From: Arion vulgaris
Lineage: Eukaryota > Mollusca > Gastropoda > Stylommatophora > Arionidae
Reading direction: 5' to 3'
DNA: 64,000 nt
Assembly (NCBI GenBank): GCA_020796225.1
Contig: CM036756.1
Location: 53,784,616-53,848,615, forward strand
Shown here in pieces: positions 33,906 through 64,000 of the stretch. The notes beneath the pieces were generated by a model. The model ran no database searches. It was not told the DNA's origin and saw only the letters and a program-made list of their open reading frames with translations. The number at the start of each line of letters is the position of its first letter. The stretch's first letter is position 1. The position numbers and the translations under genes are program-made.

Positions 33906-33965
33906 AACCTCGCTCCACGTGGGAAGCAAACCGAGTACCTTTCGCAGCGACAGTTAAGCGCCGTA
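33905..33965 (-). mobile_element. SINE family D fragment
   Basis: ctcgctccacgtgggaagca and the following block match the family D B-box region in reverse. Confidence 0.5.
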
Positions 33966-34519
33966 CCTCTATGCCAGATAGACTCCTGGCACATGAGATA
34001 AGCATAATTTGTTTGTTTAAATCACGAGAACGGTTTCACTGTCGGAATATTTGATCTGAGCTTGTCACTGATACACTCGCATTACTCTCATTATAACAAA
34101 GGTCGCAAACAATAACTGATGTCTATTCTCTTGTTAAATTGCGTGTACGTGGTGATAGTATGTTTTATTATCAAGTCTGAGAGTTATACGTTGTGCGCTA
34201 GTTTTTGGGGCCAGTAAACCGTTTCGTTATAGTCATAACCACGGCAATTCAGCAATGTGTACATGTGGATAGGCAACACAGACTACAGAACACATACTTC
34301 ATTCAAGGCTGCGCCAAATATGATCTAATGATACAAATACCTCTGAAGTCGGAGTAAAATTCGACTGAATGACGAGGGAAACTGGTGATAAGGGAAGCAA
34401 GCGTTCACGTAAAAATCAGCCAGAGATGCCAAATTAGGTGCAATGACTATGCCTAACTTTATAGCAGGCGAACGAAATATATATATTTCGCTGGTGCTAC
34501 GGAGTTCGTGTACTACAGC

Positions 34520-34600
34520 TGAGATCTTCCTGTGTAAGAAAGAGATCGGAGCACACATGTTACTCACCGAAGTGCAATGATGATGGTCATATTAATCAAT
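34520..34600 (+). mobile_element. LINE family E 3' tail
   Basis: aagaaagagatcggagcaca and gtgcaatgatgatgg match the 3' end of family E. A similar tail lies at 49675-49775. Confidence 0.6.
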
Positions 34601-34794
34601 CAATCATTCCTACTGTTACTTTTGATTTCCTATTCTTTTCCTAAAGTCATGTCACATTATCCATCATATCTTGTTGAAATGTTCAAGATATTACAAATTT
34701 CAACAACAAACTTCACACAGTTCCATTTTATCTCCATTTATTGTTCTGTTTAACTTTGATACATCTAATATTAAATTATATTATTAGAGTCGGG

Positions 34795-35000
34795 GTCAAT
34801 GTGGGAAGTAGTTATGACGTTTGCTATGCGATTTGAAGGTTGTGTGTTTGGTATCCGGATCGCGTCGTTCAGTTGTGTGCCCGCTTTGTGTAACACTCGG
34901 CAGGTGGCTTGGCGTTTCTGCCGAGAGGGATGGAGCCATATGGGGAAAACCATGTGCAGTGAAGTCAATCCTTGGCTTTTAAACCCGTTAGGCATCTAAT
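34795..35000 (+). mobile_element. SINE family A
   Basis: Decayed head, then ggcaggtggcttggcgtttc, gagccatatggggaaaacc and the 3' end with cttttaaacccgtt. Confidence 0.8.
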
Positions 35001-35034
35001 ATTACCTTTCCTCGTGTGATTTCCGAGATAAAGA

Positions 35035-35130
35035 AGAATCGACCCACTGTCTCCTCTCGCATAGTTGAAGGTGACTCCACACTATAAAACAGCTACAGAA
35101 AAAAAACACAAACTGCTCATTTGAGAGGAC
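35035..35130. repeat. Dispersed repeat, copy 2 of the 5805-6055 type
   Basis: Shares cactgtctcctctcgca and aaaacagctacagaaaaa blocks. Confidence 0.4.
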
Positions 35131-35800
35131 AATTTTTTTGCAATATCTGTCTTATATGCTCGTGGGTGCGACAGTGAATAATGATGATTAATAATATCAT
35201 CTTCTTCCTCTTTGCTCCATGTCTTTTCGTTTACCTCTTTCCAGCTTTGATGGTACCTTCGTTGATGTTGCTATTACGCTCTTTTTTTTATCAAATTACT
35301 TTGTGTGTATGTTCTCTTTTTGATGTCATCGTATGTTGGCGCACTTTTATCTACCATTCTTTGCTTGGTGACCTTTTGTTAGAAACTTTGATTTTGTCTG
35401 CTGTTATACTTTGTAAAGCTATATTAATTTGTGTTTTTGATATGTAATGAACTTTAGCAAGGAGCCACACCAAAACGTTACACCGGATATTTGCAATTTG
35501 GCTAAAGAAACATTTATGAACGAAACAATTTATAAATTGACCAATAAATGTAGAACATTCAACTACTTTAGACTGTCCTCGACATCCTGACATTAGCGAA
35601 ATGAGTTGGACGGACTAATTTTAACGACGACTAGAACCACTATGACCTTTCAATCTCTGACGATATAAAAAAAAACTCACGCAGCGTTGTAGTACACAAT
35701 TCGCTCTAGTTTATCCTTCCTTAAAGTTAATGTAGATGAGACCGACAAAAATGTTTAAAATTAAAAGTTGTGCATTTTCTTTTACGAAGATATATCTACC
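35131..35800. other. No gene recognised
   Basis: A hydrophobic plus-strand frame at 35181-35447 and an opposite frame at 35351-35593 exist, but neither has splice support, a clear start or a family resemblance. Confidence 0.4.
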
Positions 35801-35804
35801 TTTT

Positions 35805-35965
35805 CGATAGAAGTTTCTGTGGAGTGGAGATATGGTGCCTGAGTCTCGCTTCAAAAGTACTCGATCGTAACAAATTTTTCCAGTGACTCCTAATCTCAGT
35901 GTAGGTGAGATTGAATTCCTAACCATATCTGTGACGGACTACAAAACATGGGTCCTGTTTTCAAG
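35805..35965 (+). mobile_element. SINE family D copy
   Basis: Shares tgactcctaatctcagtgta, ggtgagattgaattccta and ttcaagttgcac blocks with 49440-49535. Confidence 0.6.
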
Positions 35966-36820
35966 TTGCACATTTAAAGAACAGTTGACAGTTTAGAATA
36001 GATAAGAGTAGGACTGAAAACCGGTGCCAAAACGAAATTTATAAAACGACTATACGCTAAAACCACTCCAGAGTCTAACTGGTTGGTTATACCCAAATTG
36101 CCTAATCTGGGAGATGCTCTGATGATGCCAATGTTTTCGTACTGCTACTTGGAAAGCTCCTAATTTCTGGGGAGACGCAAACAATGTGCTCGATGAGTTT
36201 TTACTCGAACTTGGAAAAACAACAATAAAACATATTGACTGGTCCTGCCAACATAAAAGTATCTGTCCTGTGTCCACTATTTCTACTCCCCTTAAATGAC
36301 AAAATACAGTGACAACTCATAATGCCTTGGGTGACGAAAACATATATGTCTCATAACAGTTAAGAATGCTTCTTCTCCAGAACGGTTTGACCAGGTCATA
36401 AAACTTAGCAGAGTACTAAAGCTCTTTGGCCAATATCATATACAAGAAGTGGCTTAAAAGTGATTAATATAGAGCAATGTCATTCAGTGTCAGTATGAAC
36501 AGAAGATGCCCAGTAGTTAGTGTGGAGGATGTCAGGATAGGTGAACCTAAGTATCAGGTTTGGCTGAAAGTCAGATGTGCTAGTTCTACATGTTGCAGGC
36601 CCCTAACTGGGGCACAAAGTATATATACCACAAACAGTGATTAACTTTGTTATTTTATGCAATCAACGTCCTGGCACATTGGGCATTCCCATACATGCTC
36701 TGTACTCTGCTACAGCAGCCATCCTAAAGTCCATTTGCTCACCTTACTCATGAGAAGTTGATTAATATATTTTCTCTCCCATCACGAAGACGACACTGTC
36801 TGGCATGTCCAAACTTCACT
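35966..36820. other. Unassigned, probably retroelement debris
   Basis: No splice-bounded frame. Old LINE 3' sequence is likely from 36680 on, given the RNase H fragment just beyond it. Confidence 0.35.
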
Positions 36821-36824
36821 CCTA

Positions 36825-37045
36825 ATAATTACAATTGGTCCAGTGTCTGAGCCTCACCCATATAACATAAATGAATGCGTACAGCATTGATGACATCAGC
36901 TCTGTCCATATTTCTGCCCGCTTGAGTCGGGGCATTGTTTGCAAGAAAGTCAGCACATTTGTTGCCCTGCACTCCAGGTGTGTACAGCCAAGTCAGTGTC
37001 TTGAGATGTGGCCTCCGAATGCTGTGCACCCATTAACGTGGTCAA
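36825..37045 (-). mobile_element. LINE RNase H fragment (family I)
   Basis: The minus-strand frame shows LTWLYTPGVQGNKCADFLAN and the GRNMDRADVINAV segment, which correspond to the His/Asn/Asp motif of LINE RNase H domains. Confidence 0.8.
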
Positions 37046-37129
37046 TAGAACAAATTCAAAACAAAATCTATATCTATATTAATAAACAAATTTGTTTTAC
37101 TTATAATTTCTATTGTCTTTCCCCAGGTG

Positions 37130-37445
37130 GATGATGAAATTGGTTGTCCACTCTTGCCGTTAAACGTAGGGGTGGGAGCTTCAATTTGCGTTCCAGGGCC
37201 AGATGAGTCGCCCTTGTGCTATATCCATGTTTATTTAGTGTAGTCTTGATATTGTCTATCCATCTTTTTCTTGGTCTGCCCTTGACTCCAGTACCTGATC
37301 TCTATTTATTGTATACTGTTATTGGTGGTTGGTTGTATTCCATTCTCATTATATGCCAAAACCACTGCATTTGTTGTCTTTCAATTTATTCAGTGCATGA
37401 AGTTATGTCCACTCTACTTCTGATGTCCTAATTATGTAGTTTATC
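37130..37445 (-). mobile_element. LINE ORF2 C-terminus
   Basis: Minus strand: MEYNQPPIT then GVKGRPRKRWIDNIKTTLNK and HGYSTRATHLALE, the usual ORF2 C-terminal order. Confidence 0.8.
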
Positions 37446-38270
37446 TTTCCTAGTGATCCCCACTGTCTTCCTCAAACATTTCATAATTTCTGAATGTGTA
37501 AAAATGAACACAAGTTGTAATCTGAAGTAAAAGTTTAATTCATGAAATATAACATTTGAAAATTGTGGATGTTACAGCTCAGATAGTTATAAACAGAGCC
37601 ATCTAGATAACACATCCATCAACATGACTACAGACACACCATCAACAAGAAATTAGAAAATAAGGTGGGCTAGAAAATATATGTAAAAACATCATTTCAC
37701 ACTAATCAACAATAGAGATAAATATATCTCAGCATCAATGAATGTCATTGATTTTGATCAAAAGGCACTTTAGCATTAGCCATGTTTAAATAACCTTTCT
37801 CTTAGTTTCACATGGTAGTGTGGACGGTCAGATCATGGTTCTATTCCAGCCACTTTTCTTGAAGTTTGATTTGCTGCAGTCTGTGTGACACATTTGTTTG
37901 CATTGACTGCTATCTGGCACTAGTTAGGTCACAGAGTCTGTCAAAATAAATTTAATCAGCTATCGGATATCCGGCTAGATTTAAGTAGCTAAATAGAACC
38001 AGATCTTTAACAACATTTGTATGTACATTTGATTTGATCTAAAACAAACAAAAGTAGAAAAAGGAAAGTTTTGTATGGAAAACTTTTGTCCACAAGAAAA
38101 ACAACTAAAAATACTTCAATATTGTTTCATTTGATTAGTTACATGTCAAATTATTGAACAGTTTTGATTGTCTGCTAAAAGTGTATTTGCTTGATGGTAT
38201 TTCGGTTACAGCACATATGTAGCCGACAGCGTGTAAAATAGACTGATGGTTACAAACTTTAAAAATGCGC
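37446..38270. other. No feature seen
   Basis: AT-rich sequence without repeats or exon signals. It could be distal 3' sequence of gamma-tubulin, but nothing shows this. Confidence 0.4.
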
Positions 38271-38274
38271 TTCC

Positions 38275-38490
38275 ATGGAAGGTGTTTTCTTCTTCTTATT
38301 CACCTTTCAACTGAGCACAGGTCTTCAACAAACTTTCTCCAGCCATTCCTCTCTCTCTTACCATCTCTTCCAATTCTTTCTACATCTTGCCTATTCTTTT
38401 AATATCTGTCTCCAGCTCTCTTCTCCAAATATTTCTAGGCCTTCCCCATCTCCTCTTTCCCTGCGGGTTCCAAAACAATGTCTCTATCTT
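38275..38490 (-). mobile_element. LINE 3' fragment (family J)
   Basis: Minus strand: a WNPQ-type start, Arg-rich block, then NGWRKFVEDLCSVER and (GAA)n. Same family as 56190-56425 (minus) and 63013-63395 (plus). Confidence 0.8.
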
Positions 38491-38534
38491 CGCTAATGCT
38501 TCTGGTCGGTACAATGCTTCTGTTCAGGAAAAAA

Positions 38535-38778
38535 GAATTGAAAATAGTGGCATATCCTTTACAGGATGTCGCCATCAGCAACAGTAAACGAGTTGTCAAT
38601 TTTCTAGACCCCACTCATACGTCCAGGAGTTTACCATTGCTTTCTGAATAGTCAGGTCTGTGTTCTACTATTCATAAAATTCCAGGTGCAACAAATTTGC
38701 TTCCAAACTGCCTGCTGCAGAGTTTGAATCAGGTACACTTGGGTTGTGATCGAGCTCACTACCGCTTAAGCTACATAC
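38535..38778 (-). mobile_element. SINE family C with tRNA-like head
   Basis: Head at the right end (reverse of gtttgaatcaggtacacttg, and of gctcactaccgcttaagcta), body as in 17218-17425. Confidence 0.75.
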
Positions 38779-38829
38779 CCCCAAAGTGTATTACCATTCT
38801 TAAATTAAAATATCGTCAGTGTGATGCCG

Positions 38830-39068
38830 GCGGGGCCTGCAAGGGAACAAAGAATAGTACCACTGCAACCTACAATGCATGTCGTAAGTGGTGACTGATG
38901 TAGGACCTAGGGATGCTACCCTAGTAAATAAAAAGCAGCGCAGAAATTGGATGTGCTGGCTACTTGTAGGCGCATAACTGGCACAACGTACAATCGCTCT
39001 TAGGCTCAGATCACATACAAATCACACAAAATGGTTGACAGGTGGTCGATATGGAGCGTTTGAAGAAG
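38830..39068 (+). mobile_element. SINE family B, near full length
   Basis: Contains the core (gcatgtcgtaag), the ctaccctagtaaataaaaag block, ctacttgtaggcgcataact, and a gaagaag end. Confidence 0.88.
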
Positions 39069-39069
39069 C

Positions 39070-39980
39070 AATTAAAATGTGATTGAATATTATCTGTTTA
39101 AAAAAAGAAATTAGTTCTTCACCATCCAGAAGCAGAAAAACAAAATGACAAGAATAATCAGAAACATATCTAATTACATCAGATATTAAAAACTAAATTA
39201 GACATTAACTATCAGAATCATCATGTTCCTTATACAATAACACTTCAGAAAGATCTATAACTGCACAGTTTTTCTCAGAAAATGTTAAAAGGTAGACAAG
39301 CTGATGGTTTTCGTCATCCACCGGTTGAACATATTCCTTACTTGGCTCATCATAAGCTTAGTCCTACATGCACAACTTCTAATTTCAAAGTCCCTAAGCC
39401 ACAATAAATATTTACATTCAATTTGTACAAGATTAAGAAAATCAATATTATAATACATGTTATGTTCTCAATGTTTTAAAGTTAAAAAATTGTGGCTGCT
39501 TTCATCATACAAAAACAAGACTCTTTCAAAATAAAATAAGACCCTTTCATACCACAATAAGACTTGTGCTAAAATAAGACTCCTTCGTACTGAAATAAAA
39601 CTCACTGTAGACAGCAAAACATATACTATTCACATGCACAGAAAGAAGAAAACTTGAACTAAATATTAGAAAATCCTACACAATAACTACAAAACTCCCA
39701 CAATTTCTTGAACTCAAAGAGCAACAAGTTCAGCAGTATTCATCATCAACAACAATTCTGTTTCATTTTTAGAAAACAAAACTAGTAATAAATTTGAAGT
39801 ACAGAGTGTATCTAACTAAAAAACAAAAAAACAAGCATTCTGTATATATATAAGTATTCAATAGGAAATCTGTCAGAAAATAATCTAATTGTTTCTTATG
39901 CATGAGATTATTACCAATTTCTTCTGGAAAACTAAAATTCTAGTTTAAGAAAAAAAAAAAAAGTAAAGAACCTATTATTG
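39070..39980. other. AT-rich stretch, no gene seen
   Basis: Contains short internal repetitions (aaataagact-type phrases at 39520-39610). No coding or transposon signal. Confidence 0.45.
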
Positions 39981-39984
39981 TATT

Positions 39985-40150
39985 ATGGAGAACGGGTGGC
40001 TGAATGGTTAAAACGAGGTGGTGTTTCCTGATGGAAATCTCCGTATTGAACTCCTCAGTATGAACATATGATTTTTCATTTGGGGAAAAAATTTGACAGA
40101 TGATCTAAACACATGCATGACAACAACTTTGTGCAGGTGGACGTAATTCT
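39985..40150 (+). mobile_element. tRNA-like SINE, unplaced family
   Basis: Starts with a good A box (TGGCTGAATGG at about 39999-40009). The B-box position reads TATTGAACTCC, then a unique body. A single copy in this window. Confidence 0.5.
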
Positions 40151-40367
40151 TCTGCCCTATCCTCCAGTGTACTCTCAGAAATGGGAACAAGTATTGCAAC
40201 TACAGTTTTTTTAATTATCTAACCATGTAGAATATCGGGGAGACAATGTTAATCCCACTAGGGTGATGTGTTTCTCTGCTACCAAATTGAGTCTGGGTAC
40301 ACATGAGAGCGTTAAAAAAACAATCTGACTTTCACTGTGGAATTTGATCTTGAAACCGTGCCAGTGT

Positions 40368-40605
40368 GTTGCCGGGTCTGCGAGGGGAGCACAGAGTAGT
40401 AACACTGCGACCGACAAGGCATGTTGTAAGAAGGCAACTGAGGTTGGGGCCTAAGGAAGCTACCCTAATAAATAAAAAGCATCGCAGAAATCGGATGTAC
40501 TGGCCTACTTGTAGCCGCATAACTGGCACAATGTACAATGGTTCTTGAGCTCCAATCACAAAAACTGGTTTAACAAGTGGTTGATATGGAGTGTTCGAAG
40601 ATCTA
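40368..40605 (+). mobile_element. SINE family B, near full length
   Basis: All family blocks are present from ccagtgtgttgccggg to gatatggagtgttcgaag. Confidence 0.88.
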
Positions 40606-40689
40606 TGAACCATGAGCCTAAAATGCAAGTGCACTATTTACTGCACTATTTGATCTTTCACATCTCTAGCACTTTCATTAACTACTTTC

Positions 40690-41220
40690 CCTTTTCTCTT
40701 CTGCGATCTCTGATCATGAGCGTAATCAACTGCAGACCCCAAACTGGGCGGTCAGCGCCAGGTCTCTCAGATTTTCCCAAAGCTTAGTTTTCAGGACGAG
40801 AGTGTGGCCACATATTGCTTCTCAGCTCACGCAGGATAAGTCTTGCAGGATATGCTCTGGTGTTTGTTTCGCCTGTTTACACTGGAGAAATCTGTTTGAC
40901 ATATTCCTAGTCTATGTAAGTATCTGTTGAGTCTGCAGTACCTACAGTGCACATAAGTGAAATATAATGACCTGGTCTACTCTGCTGAAGTCTTTGAGGA
41001 ATTATTTTTCATAGTCATATCTAGTGCTTGTTTTCCAGTAAACTGTAGATTTTCTCTGTATGAGGGTTTTGACCTCTTGAAAAGACAGGTTTGTAGATTT
41101 GTTCTTTGGCACTGCCTTTTGTAGTCAAGACATCAGCACTGTCATTGCCTTCAATGTCACAATTAGATGGAATCCACTGCAGGTGAACTTCTGCCATTTT
41201 TGAGTCAAGCAAGTTTTCTT
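40690..41220 (-). mobile_element. LINE 3' end (family B) with RNase H
   Basis: Minus strand: RNase H block VHLQWIPSNCDIEGNDSADV (41021-41212), then after stops the zinc-knuckle region and the ccagagatcgc end at about 40700. It shows that the family B ORF2 carries an RNase H domain upstream of the knuckle. Confidence 0.85.
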
Positions 41221-41480
41221 TCTATTTCTCTCTTTACTCAGTGTCAACAATATCTATACAATATATATATATGAAAGTTTTACATTATGAAAAAATCTCC
41301 AGAATTTCATTTAACTAATTTTAAAAAAAGTTCTTGTCAACAATATTTATATAAAATATTTACATTCTGAAAAAAAACCCAACCAAAAACAAACATCAGA
41401 TCAATAAATGTCATCAATGTAAGATATAAACATATTAAAGTAGACTTCCAAAGCTGGTATACAGTGTTCAGATGTGTCCA

Positions 41481-63769
<22,289 letters not shown>

Positions 63770-64000
63770 TTTGAAACAACACCGCTGAAACGAGTGGCGA
63801 TAAATTACTGAAAACAGCTCCAAAATTTTGTAGTAAAATCAATGTAGCAACGGCTTTGAGTCATGGATACCTAATATATTGTTCTGTTCGATTGCGATCA
63901 CACGTCTCAACTATAGTTCGAAATTTTAATAGCTAAAGTTAATAATTTAAATACGATGAGATCATATTATACGCATATAATGGTTTAGTCGTCGGATCAC

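Noticed and set aside
35181..35447. 88-codon hydrophobic plus-strand frame
   Set aside because: AT-rich low-complexity hydrophobic reading, an opposing frame overlaps it, and there are no splice or start signals.

Overview
The window is a piece of a repeat-rich animal genome, most likely a mollusc and perhaps a gastropod. The evidence is GT-AG introns in a recognisable metazoan gamma-tubulin gene, dozens of 5'-truncated LINE tails, several tRNA-derived SINE families, hAT and piggyBac DNA transposons, and many tandem arrays. The mollusc placement rests on the style of the LINE and SINE tails and on a SINE core (CATGTCGTAAGAGGCGACT) that I remember from gastropod repeats. I ran no search, so this is inference. 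There is nothing bacterial or viral here: no operons, CRISPR or phage genes.

Layout. 1-870: a 30-bp array. 0.95-10.8 kb: LINE and SINE debris, plus two exons of an unrecognised plus-strand gene (4086-4270, 4791-4901) and a 1055-nt exon of an unrecognised minus-strand gene (7001-8055). 10.96-12.11 kb: a 65-bp array grown from a SINE head. 12.9-16.3 kb: a Russian-doll transposon with an outer hAT-like element, a GC-rich insert and a deleted hAT transposase inside that. 16.7-17.1 kb: a SINE inside a SINE. 18651-18784 (or up to 18870): a phase-compatible partner exon for the minus-strand gene. 19.7-22.8 kb: LINE tails. 23.27-24.28 kb: a 34-bp array. 27.2-32.8 kb: a satellite block of 86-, 48-, 25- and 59-bp units. 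33.46-33.70 kb: a 47-bp array. 33.7-41.4 kb: more LINE and SINE debris.

41.48-63.77 kb: the only confidently identified gene, gamma-tubulin on the minus strand, with 12 coding exons spread over 22 kb and its start codon at 63769. Its introns hold a piggyBac deletion derivative, two fold-back repeats, and many LINE and SINE copies. Exon 10 lacks two bases relative to the family reading frame. The exon that should encode roughly the next 50 residues is not visible in the following intron. Both defects sit beside a short-unit tandem repeat.

Three themes stand out. Several tandem arrays (65, 59, 47 and 75 bp) are made of SINE sequence, so SINEs may seed satellites here. Tandem arrays make up roughly 9 kb of the 64 kb. 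About 2.1 kb at 27.75-29.89 kb carries deletion-rich repeat copies directly beside perfect copies, which looks like an unpolished long-read patch rather than biology. I found no new gene system. The most gene-like unknowns are the two unidentified spliced genes.
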